In this document: positions 20,159-29,419 of the stretch, piece after piece | Layout of the letters: every line of letters begins with the position of its first letter | Numbering within the stretch: the first letter of the stretch is position 1 | Translations under genes and position numbers: made by a program | The notes under the pieces: generated by a model | What the model was told of the DNA's origin: nothing | Database searches by the model: none | The model's input: only the letters and a program-made list of their open reading frames with translations | Assembly (NCBI RefSeq): GCF_023541015.1 | Contig: NZ_JALNPR010000006.1 | Coordinates: 1-64,000 of the forward strand | Reading direction: 5' to 3' | Length of the DNA: 64,000 nt | From: Marivivens donghaensis | GTDB lineage: Bacteria; Pseudomonadota; Alphaproteobacteria; Rhodobacterales; Rhodobacteraceae

Positions 20159-20788
20159 TTAGAATGATGAAATGATGGCGCGCAGATTGTTTTCGATGCT
20201 GCGCGCTGCGTCCTGCGCACTGTGGCGGCAGGTATCGCGAAGCATAAAGTAGACCTCAGGTCCAGATGCGACAAACACCATATCGCAGGCCTGATAGAAA
20301 GAGGTTCCGAGCTTCTGGCGCAGCGGGTCCATCGCCAAGCGGATCAGAGCCAAACGCCGTGCCGCGTAGGGAATAGCCGATACGTCAGAATTTGCGGCAG
20401 ATGCCAATTTTTCCTGCGTTTTCGCGATAAACAACCGATATCCAGCCTCATTTCGCATCACGAAATCAATCACGATACGATTGGCGAGATTGACGCGATC
20501 AATGACAGACAAATCTTCCGTACAGTTCGATTGAAAATGCTGGATGAAGTCGGCCTGCGCACCGATGTCTTGGCTCGTGACGGCTTCGAGTTGGAGCGTC
20601 TCTGGGTTTGGAAAATAACGGTAGGCTGTCGCGGTGGAAATCCCTGCGCGTTCGGCAACAGTTGCAACGGTGACCACGCTTTGTTCAGCCATCAACTCTC
20701 TGGTGGCGTTCAAAAGTTGGTTTCTAGTTTTTGCCTTTTGGGCAATCCGACCGGTCGATTGAACCATTGAACGATGTAGTTTTGACAT
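20159..20788 (-). CDS. TetR/AcrR family transcriptional regulator
   Basis: This 209-residue protein has a TetR-type N-terminal helix-turn-helix (VATVAERAGISTATAYRYFPN, about residues 40-60) and an all-helical ligand domain that I cannot assign to a compound. I chose the ATG at 20788, with AAGAAGAG eight bases upstream, over an in-frame ATG at 20842 without a site. It is tail-to-tail with ntrX and divergent from trkA. A perfect 16-base palindrome in the shared promoter region (20880-20895) is a likely binding site, so it may repress itself, trkA, or both. Confidence 0.85.
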   Translation of the reverse strand: MSKLHRSMVQSTGRIAQKAKTRNQLLNATRELMAEQSVVTVATVAERAGISTATAYRYFPNPETLQLEAVTSQDIGAQADFIQHFQSNCTEDLSVIDRVNLANRIVIDFVMRNEAGYRLFIAKTQEKLASAANSDVSAIPYAARRLALIRLAMDPLRQKLGTSFYQACDMVFVASGPEVYFMLRDTCRHSAQDAARSIENNLRAIISSF

Positions 20789-20879
20789 CACTAAACTCTT
20801 CTTACTGGATAATGTGCTGCGAATTTTATTCTTACAATTCAAGCAAGACGATAGTTAATCTAATGCACGCTATGGATTA

Positions 20880-20895
20880 GTAAGGAATTCCTTAC
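20880..20895. promoter_or_regulatory. perfect 16-base palindrome, candidate TetR operator
   Basis: GTAAGGAATTCCTTAC is fully self-complementary and lies in the 190-base divergent region, 92 bases from the TetR start and 86 bases before the trkA start. Length and symmetry fit operators of TetR dimers. The assignment to this regulator rests on position only. Confidence 0.55.
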
Positions 20896-20980
20896 CTTAG
20901 CATCAAAGAGAGGGCTTCCATTGACCCTTTCCTGTGCATCTGCCACTTGTAGCCCAACCAAGATATTAGGAAGCTCGGTC

Positions 20981-22357
20981 ATGAAAGTTATCATTTGTGG
21001 CGCTGGTCAGGTTGGTTGGCAGATTGCGCGGCACCTGTCTTCGGAACGAAACGACGTAACCGTTGTTGATAACAATCCCGAGCTGGTGCGTCGTGCGACA
21101 GAGACCTTGGACGTGAACGGTGTGACTGGACATGCATCCTATCCCGACGTGCTAGAACGGGCAGGGGCGCGGGATGCAGAGATGATCATCGCCGCGACAC
21201 ATTCTGACGAAGTGAACATGGTCACCTGTCAGGTGGCGCATTCCGTGTTTGCCGTTCAGCGCAAAATCGCGCGCTTGCGGGCACAAAGCTATTTGGACGC
21301 TATCTATTCCGATTTGTATCGTCGCGATCATTTGCCCATCGATGTGGTGATTAGCCCTGAACGCGAAGTGGCAGAGGCCGTACTGCAGCGGTTGTCATCG
21401 CCAGCGGCCTTTGACACTGAGAACTTCTTTGAGGGGAAGGCACAGCTTTTGGGGATCACCGTCCGCGAGGATTGTCCCGTTATTAACACGCCTCTGCGCC
21501 AGTTGACCGACCTGTTTTCCACCTTGCGCGCTATTGTTGTCGGTATTCGCCGCGAGGGAACACTGTTCGCACCCGCGCCAGGCGATCAGATTTTCCCGGG
21601 CGATGATGTTTATGTCTTTACAAGCACCGATGACGTGACACGAACGCTAGAGGTGTTTGGCAAAACCAACGTCAAACAGGAGCGCGTGGTGATCATCGGT
21701 GGGGGCAATGTCGGCCTCGCTGTGGCGCGTGCTTTGGAAACCAGCACGGACCGCGTTCGTGTGAAGGTCATCGAGAAGAACCGTGCGCGAGCTGAGATTG
21801 CGGCTGACGCCCTAGAGCGGACGATTGTTTTGCATGGTGACGGCTTGAACGCGGCGCTCCTTGAAGAGGCGAACGTAAGCAGCGCGGATGCAGTCTTGGC
21901 GATTACGGACGACGATAAGACGAACATGCTGGCAGCGGTGCGTGCAAAATCTCTTGGCGCGGGTATGTCGATCTGTTTGACCAACGACCCGACTTTGGTG
22001 CCGTTGATGGGGCCACTCGACATCGACGCCTACATCAACCCACGAGCCACAACCGTTTCCTCGATCCTACGACATATCCGCCACGGTCGCGTACGGGCGG
22101 TTTATTCGATTGGTGATGCCGAAGCCGAGATGATCGAAGCCTATGTCCTCGGTACTTCGCCAATTTCTGGGCAACGTATCAGAGAGATTGATTTCCCAGA
22201 GGGCGTGCTGGTCGGTGGGATTTTCCGTGATCGGAAATACCTCAAACCCACTGGCGACTTGCGTGTCGAAGAAGGGGACATCGTTGCGATCTTTGCGATG
22301 ACCTCTGATGTTCCTGCAGTGGAACAGTTGCTTCAGGTTTCGATCGATTTCTTCTGA
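20981..22357 (+). CDS. trkA: Trk potassium uptake regulatory subunit
   Basis: TrkA is the cytoplasmic NAD(H)-binding ring that gates the TrkH potassium channel. The 458 residues contain two copies of the RCK-N/RCK-C unit: MKVIICGAGQVGWQIARHL begins the first Rossmann fold, and VVIIGGGNVGLAVARAL begins the second near residue 230. The start at 20981 follows an AGGAAG site; a TTG 60 bases upstream would add a non-conserved tail. Its last base is the first of trkH, so the two subunits are co-translated. Confidence 0.96.
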   Translation: MKVIICGAGQVGWQIARHLSSERNDVTVVDNNPELVRRATETLDVNGVTGHASYPDVLERAGARDAEMIIAATHSDEVNMVTCQVAHSVFAVQRKIARLRAQSYLDAIYSDLYRRDHLPIDVVISPEREVAEAVLQRLSSPAAFDTENFFEGKAQLLGITVREDCPVINTPLRQLTDLFSTLRAIVVGIRREGTLFAPAPGDQIFPGDDVYVFTSTDDVTRTLEVFGKTNVKQERVVIIGGGNVGLAVARALETSTDRVRVKVIEKNRARAEIAADALERTIVLHGDGLNAALLEEANVSSADAVLAITDDDKTNMLAAVRAKSLGAGMSICLTNDPTLVPLMGPLDIDAYINPRATTVSSILRHIRHGRVRAVYSIGDAEAEMIEAYVLGTSPISGQRIREIDFPEGVLVGGIFRDRKYLKPTGDLRVEEGDIVAIFAMTSDVPAVEQLLQVSIDFF

Positions 22358-23877
22358 TGCTTAAGCGGATCACAGACCTTCCGTTTTTTGTCCTTCTTAT
22401 GGGGATATCGTCTCTGGCGATGATTGCGCCTGCGGCTTTTGCATTGTCGCATGGGCACCACGCGATTGCGCGACCGTTCTTTTATTCGATGATCCTGTTT
22501 ATGTTGCTCACGACCCTGATCGGGTTCGCAACACATGGCCAGCAACCGCGCCGTGTGGCGCGTAGCCACCTGATCACTTTGGTCGGCGCCTACCTGATCC
22601 TACCGATCCTCCTCGCCGTTCCATTTCACGAAGCCCACGGTCGAACGACCTTTTTCGATGCGTGGTTCGAGATGGTGTCGGATTTCACCACCACGGGGTC
22701 TACGCTCTACGACAGTCCGTGGCGGATGAATGCGGCGCTGCACCTTTGGCGCGCGATCGTGGGTTGGATGGGTGGTCTGTTTATTTGGATCACCGCTGTC
22801 GCGATCCTCGCACCGATGAACCTAGGCGGATTCGAGGTGCGGAACGCGGGTGCACCTCAGGGCACTGTGCAGAGCTTTGTTCAAATCACGCGGGTCGCAA
22901 ATACGTCCGAGCGTTTGACGCGCTACACCCTGCAACTTGCGCCGCTTTATATCGGGCTGACATTCGCACTTTGGGTTGGTCTGTCAGCCGTCGGTGAACG
23001 TCCCTTTGTCGCTCTCATCCACGCGATGTCCACCATGTCGACCTCAGGGATTTCGGCGACGGGCGGTTTGTATTGGGCCAACGGTGGCGTTCTTGGCGAA
23101 ATACTGATCTTTGCCTTTATGTTCTTTGCGGTCTCTCGTCTAACTTTCAGCAGCGATATCCTCGCCCAAGAAAAGGGCCGTTTGCGCAAAGACCCCGAAA
23201 TACAAATGGCGCTCTTATTGATCACGATTGTGCCGACGCTCTTGTATCTTCGCCATTACGTTGGCATCCTTGAAGAACATCGCATCCACGGGCTTTTCAC
23301 TGGTCTAAAGGCCCTTTGGGGTAGCGTCTTCACTGTAATGTCGTTCTTGACCACGACAGGGTTTGAATCACGTTACTGGTCGATAGTCGCGGATTGGTCC
23401 GAACTCTCAACGCCGGGGTTGGTTTTGCTTGGCCTGTCGATCACAGGCGGCGGGATTGCGACGACCGCGGGCGGGGTCAAACTCTTGCGAGTTTACGCAC
23501 TGTTCCGCCATTCCGAACGCGAATTGGAACGGCTGGTTCACCCTAGTTCCGTTGGTGGATCGGGCCAAGAGGCGCGTCGCATTCGTCGGCAGGGGGCGCA
23601 GATTGCATGGGTGTTCTTCATGCTCTTTGCGCTATCCATCGTCGGCGTGCTCACTGCGCTTTCACTAACTGGCGTGCAGTTTGAGAACGCAATGGTGCTC
23701 GCCGTTGCCGCGCTGTCGACCACGGGTCCCTTGGTCGAAATCGCAGCTGAGGCACCGATTTCAATCTCTGGCGTGACCAATGAGGCCAAGATGGTGCTGG
23801 CGCTTGCGATGGTACTGGGGCGGCTTGAGGCGCTGGCGATTATTGCTCTTTTCAACCCCGATTTTTGGCGCAAATAG
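22357..23877 (+). CDS. trkH: Trk potassium uptake channel subunit
   Basis: TrkH is the inner-membrane pore for potassium entry, made of four repeated membrane-pore-membrane units. The 506-residue length is typical. Selectivity-filter-like segments are visible as SDFTTTGSTLYD (about 108-119), STMSTSGISATGG, SFLTTTGFES and ALSTTGPLVE. It overlaps trkA by one base and is followed 110 bases later by hfq. Potassium uptake of this type supports osmotic adjustment, which fits a marine organism. Confidence 0.96.
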   Translation: MLKRITDLPFFVLLMGISSLAMIAPAAFALSHGHHAIARPFFYSMILFMLLTTLIGFATHGQQPRRVARSHLITLVGAYLILPILLAVPFHEAHGRTTFFDAWFEMVSDFTTTGSTLYDSPWRMNAALHLWRAIVGWMGGLFIWITAVAILAPMNLGGFEVRNAGAPQGTVQSFVQITRVANTSERLTRYTLQLAPLYIGLTFALWVGLSAVGERPFVALIHAMSTMSTSGISATGGLYWANGGVLGEILIFAFMFFAVSRLTFSSDILAQEKGRLRKDPEIQMALLLITIVPTLLYLRHYVGILEEHRIHGLFTGLKALWGSVFTVMSFLTTTGFESRYWSIVADWSELSTPGLVLLGLSITGGGIATTAGGVKLLRVYALFRHSERELERLVHPSSVGGSGQEARRIRRQGAQIAWVFFMLFALSIVGVLTALSLTGVQFENAMVLAVAALSTTGPLVEIAAEAPISISGVTNEAKMVLALAMVLGRLEALAIIALFNPDFWRK

Positions 23878-23987
23878 ACCCTACGATAGATGGTTGATTT
23901 TGGGGCTGGAATCTCTTTCGCGGGTTAGACATACTCACACCAAAGACGGAGGCCGGTCCGCGGCCACAAGAACAAAGGATAATATCA

Positions 23988-24221
23988 ATGGCGGCCGACA
24001 AGCAGAACCTTCAGGATGCTTTTCTTAACCATGTTCGCAAAGCTAAAATCTCGGTCACTATCTTTTTAGTGAACGGTGTAAAACTGCAGGGCGACATCAC
24101 GTGGTTCGACAATTTCTGTGTGCTCCTGCGCCGCGATGGTAAATCGCAACTGGTGTATAAGAGCGCGATCTCCACGATAATGCCGGCTGCACCTGTCAGC
24201 CTTTATGACGGCGAAGAGTAA
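23988..24221 (+). CDS. hfq: RNA chaperone Hfq
   Basis: Hfq forms a hexameric ring that pairs small RNAs with target messages. The 77-residue protein has the Sm1 motif ([22 protein letters not shown]) and the Sm2 motif beginning at [13 protein letters not shown], which contains the YKSAIS variant of the usual YKHAIS: the Hfq signature His is Ser here. The short C-terminus is normal for alphaproteobacteria. A good AAAGGA site precedes the ATG. The hfq-hflX pairing is conserved widely. Its presence supports Hfq-dependent roles for the small RNA candidates in this window. Confidence 0.97.
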   Translation: MAADKQNLQDAFLNHVRKAKISVTIFLVNGVKLQGDITWFDNFCVLLRRDGKSQLVYKSAISTIMPAAPVSLYDGEE

Positions 24222-24228
24222 GACCATC

Positions 24229-25503
24229 ATGGAGGAAACGGACAGGCCTGCAACGCGGGCCTGGGTGCTCCACCCAGACATCAAATCGGATCGTAACCGC
24301 CGTGCTGCTGCTCCGGCGCTAGACGAGGCTGTCGCACTTGCGGCGGCCCTTCCATCGTTGGAGGTCTTTGGTGCGACGGTCGTATCGCTGCCTAAAGTTC
24401 AGCCGGGTTATTTGTTCGGCTCGGGCAAGATCGAGGAATTGAACCAGCAGTTCAAAGCCGAAGAGATTGAACTCGTCTTGGTCGATGGACACCTGAGTCC
24501 TGTTCAGCAGCGGAACCTTGAAAAAGAATGGGGCGTTAAGATTCTCGACCGCACTGGCCTGATCCTCGAAATTTTCTCGGATCGTGCACGCACCCGCGAA
24601 GGTGTGCTGCAGGTCGAAATGGCTGCCTTGTCCTATCAACGCACGCGTCTTGTGAGGGCATGGACCCACCTTGAGCGTCAGCGGGGTGGTTTGGGCTTTG
24701 TGGGTGGTCCGGGGGAAACGCAGATCGAGGCGGACCGCCGCGCCATCGACGAACAGCTCGTTCGTCTGCGTCGCCAGTTGGACAAAGTGGTTAAGACGCG
24801 CGAACTGCACCGCAAGGCGCGCGCTAAGGTGCCGTTCCCGATTGTCGCGCTGGTTGGTTACACCAACGCTGGGAAATCGACGCTGTTCAACCGCGTGACC
24901 GGTGCGGAGGTGTTTGCCAAAGACATGCTCTTTGCGACGCTCGATCCGACGATGCGTCGTCTCAATTTGCCGAGCGGTGAAGAGATCATCCTCTCCGACA
25001 CGGTGGGCTTTATCTCTGACCTGCCGACCGAGTTAGTCGCATCCTTCCGTGCGACCCTCGAAGAAGTTCTCGACGCCGATCTTATCGTTCACGTCCGTGA
25101 CATCAGCCACGAACAGACCGAAGAACAGTCAGAGGATGTTCATACCATCCTTCAGTCACTTGGCGTTGCTGAAACAGCGCCGATGATCGAGGTCTGGAAC
25201 AAGGTTGATCGTCTCGACGACGAGCAGGCTGACGCGGTTCGGACACAGGCCGAGCGTACCGAAGATATCTTTGCGATTTCGGCGATTACGGGCGAAGGCA
25301 TAGATACGCTGCTCGACGCGATTTCGCTGAAACTGCGCCCTGATCACATGATCGAGGTTTTGACCTTGCCATTTAGCGCAGGCAAAGCACGGGCATGGCT
25401 GTTTGCGCAAGGCGTAGTCGAAGCGGATGTTCAGACCGACGAAGGCTATCAGATGACGGTCAAATGGACACAAATCCAGAAAGACCGCTACGAACGCCTC
25501 TGA
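24229..25503 (+). CDS. hflX: GTPase HflX
   Basis: HflX is a ribosome-associated GTPase that splits stalled 70S ribosomes, notably under stress. The 424 residues include the N-terminal HflX domain (LFGSGKIEEL, about 60-69), a coiled-coil linker with the GGxGFVGGPGETQIE motif, and the G domain with G1 GYTNAGKST and G3 DTVGFI. I prefer the ATG at 24229, just after the hfq stop; an ATG at 24205 inside hfq is in frame and possible. Neither has a strong ribosome site. It ends base-to-base against the convergent penicillin acylase gene. Confidence 0.95.
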   Translation: MEETDRPATRAWVLHPDIKSDRNRRAAAPALDEAVALAAALPSLEVFGATVVSLPKVQPGYLFGSGKIEELNQQFKAEEIELVLVDGHLSPVQQRNLEKEWGVKILDRTGLILEIFSDRARTREGVLQVEMAALSYQRTRLVRAWTHLERQRGGLGFVGGPGETQIEADRRAIDEQLVRLRRQLDKVVKTRELHRKARAKVPFPIVALVGYTNAGKSTLFNRVTGAEVFAKDMLFATLDPTMRRLNLPSGEEIILSDTVGFISDLPTELVASFRATLEEVLDADLIVHVRDISHEQTEEQSEDVHTILQSLGVAETAPMIEVWNKVDRLDDEQADAVRTQAERTEDIFAISAITGEGIDTLLDAISLKLRPDHMIEVLTLPFSAGKARAWLFAQGVVEADVQTDEGYQMTVKWTQIQKDRYERL

Positions 25504-27960
25504 TCAGTTCGGCACCAGAACAGTAACGCCCACGGCACCCGCACGCGCAAGGGATGGATCGAGCGACATGGGGATATACTCCCCGCGTCGCCACAGTTCG
25601 CCCATGTCATCGTAATAGCGGCTGAGCGGGTGGCCAGACTGACCCGTTGAAATGATAAAGACAGAACTATCTGGGTCCGCAAAATCATAAACCCCACGAT
25701 ACCCAGCAGCGTGAACATTGCGGAACGGGGTAGGGTCGACGCCCGAGGTCAATCCACGCAAGAGCGTGTTGTCGCCGCCCGAGGTCGATTGGTGAATATT
25801 AACGAACCAGCGCAAAATGGGTGCATCTGCGAGCGTCTTGTGCAAGTGAACCGCGGTATGAGCGTCGCCCCAGCGAAGCGACTCAAGCGAACCGCTTTGG
25901 TTCTCAGAAATCCAGATCAACGCCTCATCCAAAGACTGCCGTGCGATGTCGACGCAGGTCTCAACAGGTGCAGATTGGATCACGTCGCACCAAGCGGAGG
26001 CACCACCGATGTCGCGATAAACCCGCTCAATGAAAATCGGATCAACGTGCGTAAATGCGTCCGCCACATCACCCAGTTCATCGCGGATCAATCGATCCTG
26101 TAACGCACGCATCCACGCCGCATAAATCAGCGGCTCGGGCAGGTGTTCGTTCATTTCACCATTCCACGAGGCCAACATATCGAGCGCTTGCTGACGGCGA
26201 CGTTCTGGTGTGCCTTCGGGTGCAGGATCGCCAGTGAACCACAGGTCCGCACCAACGAGAGGCAAGAGCGAACGGGCAGTGTAGCTGACCGTATCCAGCT
26301 GCGCTTCGATAAAGCTTTCCCGCGTGTGGACGCCTCGCGCCTGCATAAGGCGCTGCCAACGATATATGCGCTGACTGTCGCCCCAGACATAGGACACATG
26401 GTTCGGGAACGCAGCGGTGCTGGTTTTGTTGTTGGTGTTGCCGATGATGCCACCCTCGGGATCGACGATCGACGGATTGCTGTCATAAGGCAGGGAGCCG
26501 AGCCATTGGTTCTGCGGAAGATAGCCATACGTCGGCATGCGGCCCTTGCTCTGGTGTGCTTCGTCGCGCGACGGGATCGCACCGATGGTTTGCATAGCAA
26601 TCCCATTCGGATCGGCCAGCATCAGGTTCTGAGCGGGTGCAATATAACTCCGACCCGCATCAATCGCGGACCGAACAGAGCGAGAGCGCATGATGCCCAT
26701 GGCCGCGGACAATGAGGTGTCCTGATCGCTCAGACCAGTCCAAGCCAGAGACACGACATGACCCGCTGGACGGATGGTCGCGAGGTTAAACTGATCGGGC
26801 GGCAGAACAGGTCCGTTCTGGGTCCATAAGAGTTTAAGGGTAACGGCAGGCGCATCGGCGATTTCAATGATGCTTTCGCGAGTTACAAAGTCGGCCCAGC
26901 CATCCGCGGTGCGATACCGATTGGATTGGTTTTCATCGACCTCCTCGAGGTAGAGGTCCATATCGTCGGCCCAAGCGCTGGTGATCCCCCAACCGAGGCT
27001 CGCGCTGCGTCCCGTGAGCACCACAGGTACACCGGGGATCGTTGCGCCAATAACGCCGCCAGTCGACAGCTCCAAACGTGCCAAATACCACGGCGATGGC
27101 GCGGTCAGCATCCCATGCGGATCATTGGCGAGAAGGGTCGATCCAGATGTAGACCGTGATGGGCCCGCAGCCCAAGCGTTCGAGGCACCCGAAAAATCAG
27201 CGGCAGGAAAACCCGCGCGCGAAGCGTCGGACCAATCGAACGCAACTTCGGTCGGCAGATCGTGAACAAGCGACGCATAGGATGGCAGCGCAGTGACGCT
27301 CGTTCCCGGAACCTCGGGCAAAATATCATGGATACGGTCGTCAGCGATGCGCTGCGACACGCTGGCGCGCAGAACTTCGGCCTGAAGGTGGCCGCTTTGA
27401 CGGAAGGCATAGAGTTTAAAGAGCGCGATGCTATCGGCAGGCTGCCAAGGGGCGATGGGCTGATTGAACACCCACATTTCGGGTGCGCCACGACCTCGCA
27501 CGCCATTGTTCACCTCGTTCAACCACGCGTTCACACCTGCGCTATAGGCTTCAAGCGCGGCTTTGGTTTGGTCATCCTGCGCCTCAACGCTCGATAACGA
27601 CAGATTATAGAGATCCAGACGCCGCATTAGGATATCGGACGGCAGCATCGATTGCCCGAAAACCTGAGCCATGCGTCCTTGAGCGGTGCGGCGATCGGTG
27701 ATCATCTGCCACATGCGGTCTTGGGCATGGGCAAAGCCAAGCGCAAAGAAAACGTCGGGATCGGTTTCACCGAAAATATGCGGCACGTCAGAATTATCGC
27801 GCACGACCTCGACCGTTGCGCCCAGACCATTCACGGCGATCGTTTCGTTGTAATCGGGCAGGGACCGTGAGGCGAAATAATAGGCCAGCACGAAAGCCGC
27901 CAAGGTCAAGCCAATGAGCCCAGACGCAAGCCAAAACATCAAACGAAACACGGTGATCAT
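25504..27960 (-). CDS. penicillin acylase family protein (Ntn hydrolase)
   Basis: This 818-residue protein is a self-processing N-terminal nucleophile hydrolase of the penicillin amidase/acyl-homoserine-lactone acylase family. One N-terminal membrane segment or signal (about residues 4-28) points to the periplasm. The predicted new N-terminus after cleavage is Ser260 in GASNAWAAGP, and NNKTST with its Asn lies further on. The true substrate is unknown; amides such as acyl-homoserine lactones are possible for the family. I chose the ATG at 27960, just behind GGGGGCAG, over one at 27981. It has no operon partners. Confidence 0.92.
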   Translation of the reverse strand: MITVFRLMFWLASGLIGLTLAAFVLAYYFASRSLPDYNETIAVNGLGATVEVVRDNSDVPHIFGETDPDVFFALGFAHAQDRMWQMITDRRTAQGRMAQVFGQSMLPSDILMRRLDLYNLSLSSVEAQDDQTKAALEAYSAGVNAWLNEVNNGVRGRGAPEMWVFNQPIAPWQPADSIALFKLYAFRQSGHLQAEVLRASVSQRIADDRIHDILPEVPGTSVTALPSYASLVHDLPTEVAFDWSDASRAGFPAADFSGASNAWAAGPSRSTSGSTLLANDPHGMLTAPSPWYLARLELSTGGVIGATIPGVPVVLTGRSASLGWGITSAWADDMDLYLEEVDENQSNRYRTADGWADFVTRESIIEIADAPAVTLKLLWTQNGPVLPPDQFNLATIRPAGHVVSLAWTGLSDQDTSLSAAMGIMRSRSVRSAIDAGRSYIAPAQNLMLADPNGIAMQTIGAIPSRDEAHQSKGRMPTYGYLPQNQWLGSLPYDSNPSIVDPEGGIIGNTNNKTSTAAFPNHVSYVWGDSQRIYRWQRLMQARGVHTRESFIEAQLDTVSYTARSLLPLVGADLWFTGDPAPEGTPERRRQQALDMLASWNGEMNEHLPEPLIYAAWMRALQDRLIRDELGDVADAFTHVDPIFIERVYRDIGGASAWCDVIQSAPVETCVDIARQSLDEALIWISENQSGSLESLRWGDAHTAVHLHKTLADAPILRWFVNIHQSTSGGDNTLLRGLTSGVDPTPFRNVHAAGYRGVYDFADPDSSVFIISTGQSGHPLSRYYDDMGELWRRGEYIPMSLDPSLARAGAVGVTVLVPN

Positions 27961-28069
27961 ACTGCCCCCAACGCACAGCATCGGCGTTCGTTTTGGTGCC
28001 GACGGCTCTACTTATCGTGATGGTGCATATTCGGCAAAAGCAAAAGGGACAAGCCCGCGACCAAATATG

Positions 28070-28090
28070 AAAACGGGGCCCTGAGGCCCC
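28070..28090 (-). terminator. terminator after livM
   Basis: GGGGCC (28075-28080) and GGCCCC (28085-28090) form a 6-base GC stem with a 4-base loop just past the livM stop. On the reverse strand it is followed by GTTTT. Confidence 0.75.
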
Positions 28091-28096
28091 GCTTTG

Positions 28097-29419
28097 TTAA
28101 TTTTCTGGAAGCATGCCGCGGGGATTGAACCGCAAGACGAACAGAAGGACCAAGCCCATGGTAAAGAGCCTCATGTGTGCTGCGGCCTCTGTGATGCGAA
28201 CGGCAACCCAGTGACCTTCGGGCAATCCGTAGGTCAACACTTGGGCGAGCCACTGGCCCAGCGGTTCAACCTTGACCCAGAGCCACCAGATCAGGAAGCC
28301 ACCGAGAACAGAACCGAGGTTATTGCCAGAGCCACCAACGATCACCATCACCCAGATGAGGAAAGTGAAACGAAGTGGGTGATAAGACGCAGGGGTCAAC
28401 TGACCATCAAGCGTTGTCATCATTGCGCCTGCGAAACCACAGACCGCAGACCCGAGGATAAAGATCTCGAGGTGACGGCGTGTGACGTTCTTGCCCATCG
28501 CACGCGCAGCGGTTTCGTTATCCCGAATGGCGCGCATCATACGGCCCCATGGGCTGTGACGCGCCAACTGCGACAGAACGAGAATCGTCACAAGCACAGC
28601 GGTGAACAACAGTGCGTAACCGATCTTCACGTAGAGCGTCGATGCTGTAACTGGATCGAGGCCAAGGCTCGCCGCATTCGCCACAAACTCGGCACTCTGC
28701 TGAAGGTCGACTTCGTAAGGAACAGGACGCGGCAGGCCGTTCACGTTCTTTGCACCACGCGACAGCCACTCTTCGTTCTTAAGGATAGCAACGATGATCT
28801 CGGCGATGCCGAGTGTCGCAATGGCGAGGTAGTCAGACCGCAGACCAAGAGCCGTTTTACCGATAATCCACGCAGCACCCGCCGCAAGGAGACCACCAAC
28901 AGGCCAAGCGACCAACACAGGCAGGCCAAGGCCACCAATGTTCCCTGTGACCGACGGATCAATCGCCTCTACCGCTTGAACGCCGCTATCAAACACAGCG
29001 CGGTAGAGAAAGAAACCACCGATCAGGATCGCGAGGGTCAGTGCGCCACGCAGACGACCTTGGGGCAGTTTCATGCGCATCAGGATCGTGCCAGCTATGG
29101 TCAGCGCACCAAGGATCAGACCTAGGATGATCCGATACCCACCAGCCGACCAGCTCTCTGTCACGGGCGGAAGCGAGGTCACCACAACAGCCAGACCACC
29201 CAAGGCCACAAAGCCCATGATGCCCGTGTTAAACAGACCCGCATAGCCCCACTGGAGGTTCACCCCCAACGCCATGACAGCCGAAACCAGCGCCATGTTC
29301 AGGATCACCAGGGAGGTGTTCCATGAGCCCGAAAATATCCAAAAGTTCGTGCTGCCCTCAATGATAAAGAGCGCAGCCATGAAACCAAAGAATAGGATTG
29401 CACGCATGGATTGGGTCAT
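28097..29419 (-). CDS. livM: branched-chain amino acid ABC transporter permease LivM
   Basis: This 440-residue integral membrane protein is the LivM-type permease of a high-affinity branched-chain amino acid (or related amide) uptake system. Multiple hydrophobic helices alternate through the length, with LNLQWGYAGLFNTGIMGFVALGG-type sequence near residues 50-75 and the EAA-like loop near DNETAARAMGKNVTRR. At 440 residues it is longer than many LivM proteins, partly from an insert around 95-155. It overlaps livH by four bases and is the last gene of the operon. Confidence 0.93.
   Translation of the reverse strand: MTQSMRAILFFGFMAALFIIEGSTNFWIFSGSWNTSLVILNMALVSAVMALGVNLQWGYAGLFNTGIMGFVALGGLAVVVTSLPPVTESWSAGGYRIILGLILGALTIAGTILMRMKLPQGRLRGALTLAILIGGFFLYRAVFDSGVQAVEAIDPSVTGNIGGLGLPVLVAWPVGGLLAAGAAWIIGKTALGLRSDYLAIATLGIAEIIVAILKNEEWLSRGAKNVNGLPRPVPYEVDLQQSAEFVANAASLGLDPVTASTLYVKIGYALLFTAVLVTILVLSQLARHSPWGRMMRAIRDNETAARAMGKNVTRRHLEIFILGSAVCGFAGAMMTTLDGQLTPASYHPLRFTFLIWVMVIVGGSGNNLGSVLGGFLIWWLWVKVEPLGQWLAQVLTYGLPEGHWVAVRITEAAAHMRLFTMGLVLLFVLRFNPRGMLPEN

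Noticed and set aside
28094-29125. Forward frame of 343 codons opposite livM.
   Set aside because: Highly charged low-quality translation inside a clear permease gene.
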